27,512 nucleotides of DNA from an uncultured Ruminococcus sp. Its GTDB lineage: Bacteria > Bacillota > Clostridia > Oscillospirales > Ruminococcaceae. A program made the translations under genes and the position numbers. The DNA is taken from NCBI RefSeq assembly GCF_937915125.1, contig NZ_CALDMP010000078.1, positions 1-27,512 on the forward strand, in the 5' to 3' direction. Shown here piece by piece: positions 7,802-16,101 of this stretch (positions are counted from its first letter, which is position 1; the number at the start of each line of letters is the position of its first letter). The notes under the pieces are model-generated. The model saw only the letters and a list, made by a program, of their open reading frames with translations. It ran no database searches and was not told where the DNA came from.

Positions 7802-9223
7802 TTATTTTCTTCGTTTCAGCTGTGCCAGAGTCTGTGTCACAGCACTGAAATTGTACAGCATCATGAATACAAATCCTACAGTCAGGATAAGGATCCACAT
7901 GGGCGGCTCTTCTACCACCACAATGCCCAGCAGGAACAGTGCAGCTGTGTTTGCGGCAAATTTGGCGTGGTTCACCGGGAAAGGCACATACTTCCGGGCA
8001 TCCACAATGCGGATGCAGTAGCAGACGAAATAGCTGACAAAGGTGGCAATTGCCGCACCCATAATGCCCCACAGGTGGATCAGGATGATGTTCAGCACAA
8101 TGTTCACTGCTGCCGCCACAAGGCTTGTCCAGAAGGAATGGGTGGTGTGCTGGGTGGCAGAGTAGACGCTGCTGAGGAACTGGTTGAAGCACATCATGAG
8201 TACGCCGACGATGAGCACCGGTGTGTACCGATATGCTGTAGCGTATTCGGGGTAGGTATCGGAGTTAATGAGGATGTTGGAGAGGATTTGTACAAAGACG
8301 ATCAGACCGGCGCTGGCAATGAACATAAAGGACTGGTATGCGTCAAATACCCGATGGTAAAACCGGCTTCGGTCACGGGAATCATTTTCTTCAATGGCGG
8401 ACATATTCCACGCCTGAAAGAAAATCGTAGAAATGGTGGAAATCAGGTTCGGGATCTTAGTGGAAACGCCATAGATACCGGCGGCAGTTTCGCCCACCAG
8501 ACCATCCGGTCCGGACATGTATCGGATGAATAGCCGGTCGGAGAAGCCGGTGACCAGCCACAGCAGCGCCGACGGAATCAGGGGTATGGAAAACCGCAGC
8601 ATGGTGTGCAGCATGTTCCGGTCCATATAGCGGGGACGGAAGAATTTTTGCAGTCCTGCCACTGCCCACAGGAAAATACCCGACAGTAGGTCGGACAGAA
8701 TGACAGAGATCATAAAGCCGGTGACGCCCAGGTGGAATCCCGCAATGAATGTCACGTTGAAGATAAACAGGGTCAGGGTGGCAAGAATACCATCCATAGC
8801 AAAGAGCTTCACCAGACCACGTGCCCGGACAAACTGGGAGGCGATCTGCCGGAATCCTGAGGTGATACAGTAGATCACCAGCAGAATGACATACCCTTCT
8901 GTATAGGGCAGCAGATTCAGCAAAGGAGACAGCAAGATGAGAATGCCGATGCCGAACAGCTCTGTGATACAGGCGGAAGTAAAGACTTTCCGGTTGTCAA
9001 AGTTCTTGTCGATGCCGTAACGAATGACGGCGTCTGCAATGGAAAATGTAATAATGGGGATCAGGAAATTCGCCGTCAGTTCCAGCAGCTCCTTGGTGCT
9101 GTTGTCGCCCGGATTGATATTTCCCGTATAAAGCCGGGTTAGCAGCAGGAGCAGGATCTTGGAACCAAAGGAACCAATGGCAAAAACCAGAGTGTTGGAA
9201 ACGAGCTTTTTGTATTTGTTCAT
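7802..9223 (-). CDS. Polysaccharide flippase, Wzx/MATE-like (MOP superfamily)
   Basis: Integral membrane protein of 473 aa with about 14 hydrophobic helices. It is of the oligosaccharide flippase type that moves lipid-linked sugars across the cytoplasmic membrane. The N-terminus (VSNTLVFAIGSFGSKILLLL, then LTRLYT) is characteristic of Wzx/RfbX/SpoVB-like proteins. AAGGTGG precedes the ATG. No glycosyltransferase lies on its own strand, but the glycan operon starting at 11,908 contains no flippase, so this gene is a reasonable candidate to serve it (inference). Another MOP-family role, such as a SpoVB- or MurJ-like one, cannot be excluded. Transcription probably starts near 9528, at the edge of the 172-bp repeat. 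Confidence 0.85.
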   Translation of the reverse strand: MNKYKKLVSNTLVFAIGSFGSKILLLLLTRLYTGNINPGDNSTKELLELTANFLIPIITFSIADAVIRYGIDKNFDNRKVFTSACITELFGIGILILLSPLLNLLPYTEGYVILLVIYCITSGFRQIASQFVRARGLVKLFAMDGILATLTLFIFNVTFIAGFHLGVTGFMISVILSDLLSGIFLWAVAGLQKFFRPRYMDRNMLHTMLRFSIPLIPSALLWLVTGFSDRLFIRYMSGPDGLVGETAAGIYGVSTKIPNLISTISTIFFQAWNMSAIEENDSRDRSRFYHRVFDAYQSFMFIASAGLIVFVQILSNILINSDTYPEYATAYRYTPVLIVGVLMMCFNQFLSSVYSATQHTTHSFWTSLVAAAVNIVLNIILIHLWGIMGAAIATFVSYFVCYCIRIVDARKYVPFPVNHAKFAANTAALFLLGIVVVEEPPMWILILTVGFVFMMLYNFSAVTQTLAQLKRRK

Positions 9224-9306
9224 GAAAGACCACCTTATGTTTTTTGCAGTTGATACGAATCTAATTTGAAATCAGGCGTTGGAAATTCGGAATATCTGTT
9301 TTTTAT

Positions 9307-9325
9307 GTATCGCCGCAGGCGATAC
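9307..9325. repeat. Small perfect hairpin
   Basis: GTATCGCC-GCA-GGCGATAC, an 8-bp perfect stem. The 14 bases TATCGCCGCAGGCG recur near 14577, next to the hairpin cluster after manC. There is no T-run, so it is not a normal terminator. Confidence 0.55.
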
Positions 9326-9351
9326 CGCCATTCCTGATTCCACATTCTTTA

Positions 9352-9523
9352 GGCAACACCGCACAAAGACCGCCTATCGGCTTTGCACGTCATATGCTTG
9401 CATATTTTCCGTCATATTTTACAAAAATGCTCGTGAATACACAAAGTATTCACTGCGCTTTTTGTTTCATATGACGAAAAATCTGACGGCGCATCTAACG
9501 CGCAATCTTTGTGCGGTATTGCC
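9352..9523. repeat. MITE-like repeat A, full 172-bp copy with TTTA target duplication
   Basis: Termini GGCAACACCGCACAAAG and CTTTGTGCGGTATTGCC form 17-bp inverted repeats with one mismatch, flanked by TTTA on both sides (9348-9351, 9524-9527). Further inside, CGTCATATG pairs with CATATGACG, and GTGAATAC-ACAAA-GTATTCAC forms a central hairpin. No open reading frame of note is inside, so a transposase would have to act in trans. It lies in the predicted leader of the flippase-deoD transcript. Confidence 0.88.
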
Positions 9524-9534
9524 TTTATAAATGT

Positions 9535-9543
9535 ATTATAACA
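9535..9543 (-). promoter_or_regulatory. Extended -10 promoter reading toward the flippase gene
   Basis: On the minus strand the sequence reads TGTTATAAT, an extended -10 (TGn-TATAAT). The -35 region is poor (TTTTCT). The start site would fall near 9528, at the edge of the 172-bp repeat, so the whole palindrome would be in the 5' leader of 7802-9223. Confidence 0.5.
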
Positions 9544-10303
9544 TAAAATTTCCGAAAAGAAAACGTTTTTTTTTGAAAGTCCTGAAGAATGCAAAAAATG
9601 TAAAAACCGCACAAAATATGAAATTTACTTTTGTGCAATCATACAAAACGAAAAAATTTTTTTGGAGGATGCAACATTTCGGTGCCCTCGATTGTATCCA
9701 TTATGAAGGGATTTTTCCAGGCTGTGAAGAACGGCTTGCGGAATCCACATGGAATATGCCATAATATCCGGCTGTGGGGACAGCAGAAGGGACAGCATCG
9801 TGCATGGTGCTGGCTGTCACCGCCAAGGCTTCAGAAGGGATGCGCTCGCCAGCGCAGAAGTCGGACACCGGATATAGTCTGGAATATGCCATGCGGATTC
9901 TGCCGAAAGGGTTATTATTTGTTTTTTCCATTTCCTCCGATTGCTGTGCCCGAAGTCGTTTGCTGCGGCTTCGGTGCTATGGCAGCTTATGAATCTGTGA
10001 AAGCAGATCTTCGGGCAATATGCCGGGGTATAGGGATATCCTTTGGAATATTGTCAAGGCAATATCGTTCAATCTGATTATTTTTACAGATTGACATAAT
10101 ATATACATATCATGTTGATAAAAATGCGGTATACTAAAAGGGTACGTTTAAAAATCCTAGGGAAGTTTGACGAATGTCATCGGTTCCTAAAAAGTGCCCA
10201 AAAGAGGGGAACGGTTTCTGGCGAAAAAGAACGCAGAACCGGAAAGTTGTACCGGAATGAGCTTTCGGGCGAGTTTTGTTGGAAAGCGATAGGAGGCGTT
10301 TTC
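9544..10303. other. Long gene-free stretch with a 160-bp palindrome and possible promoter elements
   Basis: I see no convincing gene. The open frames here lack ribosome binding sites at plausible starts and cross a palindrome. GAATCCACATGG (9741) onward pairs with a right arm ending CCATGCGGATTC (9900), with about 35 bp of imperfect complementarity in each arm, giving a 160-bp element. TTGACA at 10091-10096 and TATACT at 10130-10135 are promoter-like but not properly spaced with each other, so the sigma-factor gene's start site remains undefined. Confidence 0.6.
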
Positions 10304-10801
10304 ATGCCGCAGGACATGACAGCATTTGCGCAGTTCTATGCACGGCATGTAGATACGGTATATCGTGTTTGTTACATACGGATGAAAAACCAGATGGATG
10401 CGGAGGATCTGACCCAGGAAACATTTGTGCGTGCCATGGATCAGCCCCAGCTCTGGGCGGATGAGAAACACGCAAGGGCGTGGCTCATCGTCACAGCTTC
10501 GAATCTCTGTAAAAATGCGCTGCGGCACTGGTCGCATTCCAAGCGTGAGGAGGTCGAGGACTGGGAGGCTGCCATGGGGACATCAGAACCGCCGGATCAG
10601 GATTCTGCCGTATTGTCGGCAGTGATGGATTTGCCGGATCAATATAAAACAGTCGTGTATTTATTTTATTATGAAGGGTATTCCGGGGCAGAGATTGCCG
10701 GGATGCTGGGAAAAAAAGAGGCAACAGTCCGTTCGCTGCTCCATCGCAGCAGAAAGCTGTTGTCCAAGTCGCTGGGAGGTGAGCTGGATGCCGAATCATG
10801 A
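10304..10801 (+). CDS. ECF-type RNA polymerase sigma factor
   Basis: 165-aa group 4 sigma factor. Region 2 is at residues 7-50 (FYARHVDTVYRVCYIRMKN, then DAEDLTQETFVRA), and region 4 is at 109-155 (LPDQYKTVVYLFYYEGYSG, then AEIAGMLGKKEATVRSLLHR). It would direct polymerase to a small regulon, released by its membrane partner encoded next. ATG at 10304 is chosen for AGGAGG (10291-10296) seven bases upstream; the frame is open to 10112, but that extension has no family match. The stop overlaps the next gene by 14 bases, so translation is probably coupled. Confidence 0.92.
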   Translation: MPQDMTAFAQFYARHVDTVYRVCYIRMKNQMDAEDLTQETFVRAMDQPQLWADEKHARAWLIVTASNLCKNALRHWSHSKREEVEDWEAAMGTSEPPDQDSAVLSAVMDLPDQYKTVVYLFYYEGYSGAEIAGMLGKKEATVRSLLHRSRKLLSKSLGGELDAES

Positions 10802-11708
10802 AGAACAAATGGAACGCCTGCTGCAGCAGGCGCTGGAGCAGATTAAGCCGGACGAAGCGGCAAAGGATCGGATGTATCTGGAGATCATGCGGCGTGCTGC
10901 ATCACAGGAAACGGTGAAAAAACGCCCATGGTATCTCCGCTGGCAGACTTCTGCCGGAATTTGTACCGCAGCGTTGATGTGTGTCGTTGTTGCGGCGGCA
11001 TCGCTGCATGGAAGAATGCCTCAGGGCGGAACGGAACAGCTCCAGGTAGTAACGCCGGATGCGGTGACAACCGCCGCAGTTTCCGAGGAAGCTACTTCTG
11101 GGACGGTATTGGAGGACCAGACGGAACTCCGGACAGAGACAGTGACTGCGGCGCATTCGGATACAGAAGCGGTGCAGACGCAGACAGCAGCTTCGGGCGC
11201 AGCGTATGCGGAGACAGAATCGGCAGCAGTGTTAGAAGGAAATCAGCCGGCAGTGACCGGTCAGGTTTCCGGACAGGTGCACCGTCAGACTACAACAGTC
11301 CCTGTGGCAGCGACAACAGCAGCACAAACAGAGGCACCGGCGTCAGAGACAACGGCAAAGTCCGGGGTGACAACTGCACCGGGTCAGGAACTGTCCACAG
11401 ATCCTGCGGCAACGACTGCGCCGACAGAGAGCAATGACATGCCGGAAACACATACGGATATTCCCATCCGCCAGAATATTTATCTGTACTATAAGCTCAC
11501 CTGGGACGGCGTTCGCTATGATACCCAGTATGCGGAGACCGCAGGAAAGGGACTGGAATATCTGGGCTATGGCGTGACCAGCGGCGCGGAAACAGACGGA
11601 ACATATACGGTTCTGATCTACGCCATGGAGGGTGTTGACCCGGCACAGCAGCTTGCAGTACAGTATGCCGGTGAGGATGCCTATTATATTTTTACTGCCG
11701 CGCAGTAA
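10788..11708 (+). CDS. Single-TM membrane protein, likely atypical anti-sigma factor
   Basis: 306 aa. Residues 1-48 are cytoplasmic and helical (EEQMERLLQQALEQIKPDEA), one TM segment is at about 53-74, then about 160 residues rich in Thr, Ala, Glu and Gln, and a compact C-terminal domain of about 80 residues starting near NIYLYYKLTWDGVRYDTQYA. Position after an ECF sigma gene and this topology suggest an anti-sigma factor or sensor. The zinc anti-sigma signature HxxxCxxC is absent, so the class is not assigned. GGGAGG (10774-10779) lies 8 bases before ATG 10788. The Thr-rich stretch may be a flexible or glycosylated wall-spanning linker (inference). Confidence 0.75.
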   Translation: MPNHEEQMERLLQQALEQIKPDEAAKDRMYLEIMRRAASQETVKKRPWYLRWQTSAGICTAALMCVVVAAASLHGRMPQGGTEQLQVVTPDAVTTAAVSEEATSGTVLEDQTELRTETVTAAHSDTEAVQTQTAASGAAYAETESAAVLEGNQPAVTGQVSGQVHRQTTTVPVAATTAAQTEAPASETTAKSGVTTAPGQELSTDPAATTAPTESNDMPETHTDIPIRQNIYLYYKLTWDGVRYDTQYAETAGKGLEYLGYGVTSGAETDGTYTVLIYAMEGVDPAQQLAVQYAGEDAYYIFTAAQ

Positions 11709-11767
11709 CGGCGCAGTGGTTCTTATGCATTTGCCAAATAGGGGAAAATGAAAAAATGACAACTGGT

Positions 11768-11803
11768 AATCGACGTCACAATCTGCCGTGGCGTCGATTT
11801 TTT
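11768..11803 (+). terminator. Intrinsic terminator after the sigma/anti-sigma pair
   Basis: AATCGACGTCAC (11768-11779) pairs with GTGGCGTCGATT (11788-11799), 12 bp with one G-U pair and an 8-base loop, followed by a T-run to 11803. It separates the sigma unit from the glycan operon. Confidence 0.9.
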
Positions 11804-11907
11804 GGCGATTATGACATGAAAGGTTGATTTGCGGAATGGACTTTGCACAGTTTCCGCTGCTATTTTGTTCTCTCAGCCGAAAATCCTATGAAAAATGCCG
11901 GAAAAGC

Positions 11908-11937
11908 TTGACAGCATAGCGGCTGTTCTGCTATAAT
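11908..11937 (+). promoter_or_regulatory. Sigma-A promoter of the glycan operon
   Basis: TTGACA (11908-11913), an 18-base spacer, TATAAT (11932-11937). The expected start is near 11944, about 117 bases before the ATG preferred for the first gene. Confidence 0.85.
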
Positions 11938-12060
11938 AAAGGTGTATGCTGTATTCAATTGAGTATGGCACTGCCGGCAGATGCCGGCGAGATCCTTTTG
12001 GAAAGTGAGATGTGCCGGCATGATCGCTTGATACAGCGGATGTGCCGGTGCCTTTACCAT

Positions 12061-13473
12061 ATGAAGAAAAATAACCGAGATCAGTTTAAACGGATCTTTT
12101 CGTTTTTTGCGGCAGTTCTGCTGGTGAGTCTCTATGCCGGCGGATTCGCATGGGTCTGGTATCACAGCTATAGCGATGCCATTCTGCTGCCCTTCTATCG
12201 GCGCGGCAACTGGGTGATGATCCTGATCTATGTGGTATTGGTGTTGCTGTTTGCAAAATCCTTCGGCGGTCTGAAGATCGGCTATCTGAAACGAACGGAT
12301 ATGTTCTATTCCCAGACCCTCTCTATTTTCTGCGTGAATCTGCTGACCTATTTTCAGATCAGCGTAGTAAACCGTGACTTTTCTGCTGTGGTGCCCATGG
12401 TGCTTCTGACCGGTGCGGATCTGATCGTGCTGGTTCTGTGGATCGTGTTCATCAACAAGCTCTATTTTCGAATCTATCCCCCGCGGAAGCTTGTGGTCGT
12501 TTACGGCGACCGCAATGCAGCGGAACTGGTGCTGAAAATGAGCCGCCGTGTGGACAAGTATATGATCTGCGAATCCGTCAGCGCCGACGCAGAGCCGGAG
12601 CAGATCTATGATGCCATTGAACGCTATGAGGGTATTATTCTCTGCGAGGTATCGGGTGCCCAGCGAAACGATCTGATCAAATATTGCTTTGCCAAAAATA
12701 TACGGGCGTATATTGCACCGAAAATTTCGGATATTATTTTAAGAGGTGCAGAGGAGATCCGGCTCTTTGATACGCCGCTGCTGCTCTGCCGCAATTATGG
12801 TCTGACCTTTGAACAGAAGCTGGGAAAACGGATCTTTGACCTGCTGTTTTCCGTGGTATTTCTGGTGCTGCTGTCACCCATTATGCTGCTGTCTGCCATT
12901 GCCATTAAGCTGGACGACGGCGGTCCGGTGCTGTTCAAGCAAAAGCGCCTCACCATCGGCGGCAGGGAATTCTATGTGTATAAATTCCGCAGCATGGTGG
13001 TGGATGCTGAGAAAAACGGTCCCCAGCTGGCAAAAGAGGACGACAACCGTATCACTAAGGTAGGACGTGTCCTGCGGAAATGCCGTCTGGACGAATTGCC
13101 GCAGCTTATCAATATTCTCCGGGGAGAGATGTCTGTGGTGGGACCCAGACCGGAACGTCCTGAGCTGGCGCAGGAATATGAAAAGACCATGCCGGAGTTT
13201 GAATTCCGGCTCCACGTCAAGGCCGGGCTGACAGGCTATGCCCAGGTGACAGGGCTTTATGATACCCTGCCCTATGACAAGCTGAAAATGGATCTGATGT
13301 ATATTGAAAATTACTCCATTTTTTTAGATTTGCGTATTATTCTCATGACTTTGAAAACTGCACTGTTCCCCGGTGAGACAAACGAGGAAGCAAATGCCCA
13401 CGATGCACAGGAATTGCTGCATCAGGAGCATATGGAGCAGATGCAGAAGCAAGATAAAGGAGATCAATCATGA
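12061..13473 (+). CDS. Undecaprenyl-phosphate sugar phosphotransferase (glycan-initiating)
   Basis: Membrane enzyme that transfers a sugar-1-phosphate from a nucleotide sugar to undecaprenyl phosphate, the first step of glycan assembly. 470 aa: four or so N-terminal TM helices (about 18-140), a Rossmann-like middle domain (LVVVYGDRNAAELVLK), a reentrant hydrophobic helix (RIFDLLFSVVFLVLLSP), and the bacterial sugar transferase domain with KFRSM, DELPQL and GPRPERPE motifs. The family is CpsE/WbaP-like; the sugar is not readable. ATG at 12061 starts the MKKNNRDQF segment just before TM1. The frame is open to a TTG at 11959 with another ATG at 12010, none with a strong ribosome site, so the start is uncertain. 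It overlaps manC by 4 bases. Confidence 0.9.
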   Translation: MKKNNRDQFKRIFSFFAAVLLVSLYAGGFAWVWYHSYSDAILLPFYRRGNWVMILIYVVLVLLFAKSFGGLKIGYLKRTDMFYSQTLSIFCVNLLTYFQISVVNRDFSAVVPMVLLTGADLIVLVLWIVFINKLYFRIYPPRKLVVVYGDRNAAELVLKMSRRVDKYMICESVSADAEPEQIYDAIERYEGIILCEVSGAQRNDLIKYCFAKNIRAYIAPKISDIILRGAEEIRLFDTPLLLCRNYGLTFEQKLGKRIFDLLFSVVFLVLLSPIMLLSAIAIKLDDGGPVLFKQKRLTIGGREFYVYKFRSMVVDAEKNGPQLAKEDDNRITKVGRVLRKCRLDELPQLINILRGEMSVVGPRPERPELAQEYEKTMPEFEFRLHVKAGLTGYAQVTGLYDTLPYDKLKMDLMYIENYSIFLDLRIILMTLKTALFPGETNEEANAHDAQELLHQEHMEQMQKQDKGDQS

Positions 13474-14546
13474 AGATTACAGCAGTGATTATGGCTGGCG
13501 GCAGAGGCGAACGCTTCTGGCCCAAGAGCCGCACCAATTATCCGAAGCAGTTTCTCTCTCTGACAAAGGACGGAGAAACTATGATCCAGAAAACCGTAAA
13601 GCGGCTTCTTCCCATGGTGGCCATGGAGGATATCTTTGTGGTGACCAACGTCAGCTATGCGGCACTGGTTCAGGAACAGCTCCCATCCCTGCCGGCGGAG
13701 AATGTTCTCACAGAGCCGTGCGCACGCAATACAGCGCCGTGTATCGGTCTGGCTGCGGCAGTGATCCGCAAGAAGTACGGCGAAGCCATGATGCTGGTTC
13801 TGCCGTCGGATCACCTGATCCGCTATGAGGAAATGTACATTGATACCCTGCGCCAGGCAGTTGCCGTGGCGGAAAAGGACGAGAATCTGGTGACCATCGG
13901 CATTACGCCAACCTATCCGGAGACAGGCTATGGCTATATCAATTTCGCACGGGATACCGCCCTGGAAATGCCGGGTGTGTATCGGGTAGAGCGGTTTGTG
14001 GAAAAGCCGGATCTGGAGACAGCAAAGGAATATCTGGCGTCTCACCGCTATCTCTGGAACAGCGGCATGTTTGTATGGAAAACCTCGTCCATTCTGGCGA
14101 ATATCCAGAAGCTCATGCCGGATATTTACGACGGTCTGACTCGTATCGAGGCGGCTGTGGGCACGGCGGATTATGAGAGCGTGCTGGAGACAGAGTATCA
14201 GGCATTCCGCAGCGAATCCATTGACTTCGGTGTTATGGAAAAGGCGGAGAATATTTACACCCTGCCGGGCAGTTTTGGCTGGGATGATGTGGGAAACTGG
14301 CTTGCAGTGGAGCGCATCAATTCCACCAATGAGTACGGCAACTATATTGAGGGTGACGTTATCACCATCGGTACGGAACGCAGTACCATCTGCGGCGGAA
14401 AGCGGCTCGTTGCAGCAGTGGGCGTAGAGGATCTGATCGTGGTGGACACGGATGATGCCGTGCTCATTTGCGCAAAGGATAGCACACAGGATGTGAAGAA
14501 GGTTATTGAGAATCTGAAGATCTGCAACCGGAATCAGCTGGTGTGA
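13470..14546 (+). CDS. manC: Mannose-1-phosphate guanylyltransferase
   Basis: Makes GDP-mannose from GTP and mannose-1-phosphate in the cytosol. 358 aa, the short form without a fused phosphomannose isomerase domain. Motifs: nucleotide-binding GGRGERFWPKSR (10-21), PKQFLSL, PCARNTAPCIGLAA, VLPSDHLI, FVEKPD, WNSGMFVWK and GSFGWDDVGNW. The start codon overlaps the preceding stop (ATGA), with AAAGGAGAT upstream. Its product is the substrate of the Gmd encoded next but one feature downstream. The gene ends just before a cluster of hairpins. Confidence 0.94.
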   Translation: MKITAVIMAGGRGERFWPKSRTNYPKQFLSLTKDGETMIQKTVKRLLPMVAMEDIFVVTNVSYAALVQEQLPSLPAENVLTEPCARNTAPCIGLAAAVIRKKYGEAMMLVLPSDHLIRYEEMYIDTLRQAVAVAEKDENLVTIGITPTYPETGYGYINFARDTALEMPGVYRVERFVEKPDLETAKEYLASHRYLWNSGMFVWKTSSILANIQKLMPDIYDGLTRIEAAVGTADYESVLETEYQAFRSESIDFGVMEKAENIYTLPGSFGWDDVGNWLAVERINSTNEYGNYIEGDVITIGTERSTICGGKRLVAAVGVEDLIVVDTDDAVLICAKDSTQDVKKVIENLKICNRNQLV

Positions 14547-14608
14547 GTGGATTTTAGACAGTAGACGTTAAAAGCATATCGCCGCAGGCGGCAATGAAGT
14601 TTTTTGGT

Positions 14609-14767
14609 CCAGCAATTTTTCAAAAATGCTGGCGAGGTCCAGGGCGAGGAGCCCTGGTCGCCGTCCGCAGACGGCGAAACACCCTGCGCCGTACTTTCGG
14701 CGCACGGAGAGGGTGGTGAGAAAAAGCGACAGCTTTTTCGAGGAGGGGCGAACAAGACCGCCCCTCC
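14609..14767 (+). repeat. Cluster of six consecutive hairpins between manC and gmd
   Basis: Six stems follow one another almost without spacing: CCAGCA/TGCTGG (14609-14632), CCAGGGC/GCCCTGG (14639-14657), CGCCGTC/GACGGCG (14659-14676), CACCCT-GCGCCG/CGGCGC..AGGGTG (14680-14115 side closing at 14715), GAAAAAGC/GCTTTTTC (14720-14739), and GGAGGGGCG/CGCCCCTCC (14742-14767). No convincing coding frame is present. It resembles a multi-stem repeat I recall from Ruminococcaceae genomes. Its place inside an operon suggests a processing or attenuation role, which is inference. Confidence 0.75.
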
Positions 14768-14795
14768 TTGTAAAACCATCTTATCAAGTAAAATC

Positions 14796-14824
14796 TTGCA
14801 AACGTCCCGGTGGGACGTTTGCAA
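14796..14824. repeat. Perfect 13-bp inverted repeat upstream of gmd
   Basis: TTGCAAACGTCCC (14796-14808), loop GGT, GGGACGTTTGCAA (14812-14824). No T-run follows, so it is not a standard terminator. It could be an operator or the border of the hairpin cluster at 14609-14767. Confidence 0.65.
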
Positions 14825-14941
14825 CATGGCAACAAAATTAAATTTCTGCTAGCGCATAAAGTTCGCCTTTTTGCAGCAAGCATTATCATATCAATTACAA
14901 TCTCTCCGGAACCATTTCCGGTGAAAGGAAAGGAATTTATT

Positions 14942-15976
14942 ATGAGTAAACATGCACTGATCACAGGTATCACAGGACAGGACGGCTCTTATCTGGCAGA
15001 ACTGCTGCTGGAACAGGGCTATGAAGTATACGGCATTATGCGCCGCAAGAGCGTTGTGGATTATGGCAACGTGGAGCACATCAAGGACAAGATCCACTTC
15101 ATCTATGCTGACATGACTGACGTCATCTCCCTGATCACAGCTATGCGTATCTCTCAGGCTGACGAGGTTTACAACCTGGCTGCACAGTCCTTCGTTGCTA
15201 CCAGTTGGGAACAGCCTCTGGCAACGGCTGAGATCGACGCTCTGGGCGTTACCAATATGCTGGAAGCTATCCGTTCAGTAAAGCCGGAATGCCGCTTCTA
15301 TCAGGCATCCACTTCCGAAATGTTCGGTCTGGTACAGGAAATGCCTCAGACAGAAAAGACCCCCTTCTATCCGAGAAGCCCGTACGGCGTGGCAAAGCTG
15401 TATGGTCACTGGATCACCAAGAACTACCGTGAGAGCTACGGCATGTTCGCTTGCTCCGGTATCCTGTTCAACCATGAGTCCGAGCGCCGTGGTCTGGAAT
15501 TTGTCACTAGAAAGATCACTGACGCAGTAGCACGCATCAAGTGCGGCGTACAGGATTGCGTAGAACTGGGCAATATGGATTCCAAGCGTGACTGGGGTCA
15601 CTCCAAGGATTATGTCCGTGCAATGTGGCTCATGCTCCAGCAGGATCAGCCGGATGATTATGTCATTGCCACCAACGAGACACGTACTGTCCGGGAATTC
15701 GTGGAAACTGCTTTCGCACATGCCGGTATTACAGTAGAGTGGCAGGGCTCCGGTGTGGATGAGATCGGTATCGACAAGGCCACCGGCAAGACCATCGTCA
15801 AGGTCAATAAGAAGTTCTTCCGTCCGGCGGAAGTGGATGTTCTCCTGGGCAATCCGGCAAAGGCAGAGTCTGTTCTGGGCTGGAAGCGTGAGATCCCCTT
15901 CTCGGAACTGGTAGAGCGTATGGTGAAGAATGACCTGGCGCTGGTAGAACATGAACTGAAGTGCCAGAATGTTTAA
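14942..15976 (+). CDS. gmd: GDP-mannose 4,6-dehydratase
   Basis: Converts GDP-D-mannose to GDP-4-keto-6-deoxy-D-mannose. 344 aa, an extended short-chain dehydrogenase. The Rossmann motif GITGQDGSY (9-17), STSEMFG (123-129), and the catalytic YGVAK (Tyr148, Lys152) are present, with RRGLEFVTRK typical of Gmd. ATG at 14942 is chosen for AAAGGAA about 8 bases upstream; the frame is open to 14810, but that part crosses the inverted repeat at 14796-14824. It works between ManC and the Rmd-like reductase at 18397. It is separated from manC by 395 bp of hairpins, so it may also have its own promoter. Confidence 0.95.
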   Translation: MSKHALITGITGQDGSYLAELLLEQGYEVYGIMRRKSVVDYGNVEHIKDKIHFIYADMTDVISLITAMRISQADEVYNLAAQSFVATSWEQPLATAEIDALGVTNMLEAIRSVKPECRFYQASTSEMFGLVQEMPQTEKTPFYPRSPYGVAKLYGHWITKNYRESYGMFACSGILFNHESERRGLEFVTRKITDAVARIKCGVQDCVELGNMDSKRDWGHSKDYVRAMWLMLQQDQPDDYVIATNETRTVREFVETAFAHAGITVEWQGSGVDEIGIDKATGKTIVKVNKKFFRPAEVDVLLGNPAKAESVLGWKREIPFSELVERMVKNDLALVEHELKCQNV

Positions 15977-15994
15977 AAGACATTCCGTCTGATT

Positions 15995-16062
15995 GTAGGG
16001 GCGGATATCATCCGCCCGTGTTGTAACTGTCAAGTGATCGGGCGGCTGATAGCCGCCCCTAC
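15995..16062. repeat. Repeat B, second GTAGGGGCGG copy
   Basis: GTAGGGGCGG (15995-16004) pairs with CCGCCCCTAC (16053-16062). Inside, GGGCGGATATCATCCGCCC and CGGGCGGCTGATAGCCGCCC make two hairpins. It has the same design as 6147-6253 but different inner sequence. It lies between gmd and the first glycosyltransferase gene. Confidence 0.8.
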
Positions 16063-16101
16063 GGAATTTTACGAAAGCTGTACGAATGGAGTTGAAAAAG
16101 G

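Noticed and set aside
9531..10077. Open frames of 77 and 148 codons upstream of the sigma gene
   Set aside because: No ribosome site, they cross the 160-bp palindrome, and the translation is low in normal protein patterns. Treated as non-coding.
10112..10303. 64-residue N-terminal extension of the sigma factor
   Set aside because: ECF factors begin close to region 2, and AGGAGG is ideally spaced from ATG 10304. The extension has no known match and no ribosome site.
14604..14852. Open frames of 71-117 codons on both strands between manC and gmd
   Set aside because: They run through six hairpins and a perfect inverted repeat, and have no ribosome site or family features. Open frames on both strands are expected in such GC-rich palindromes.
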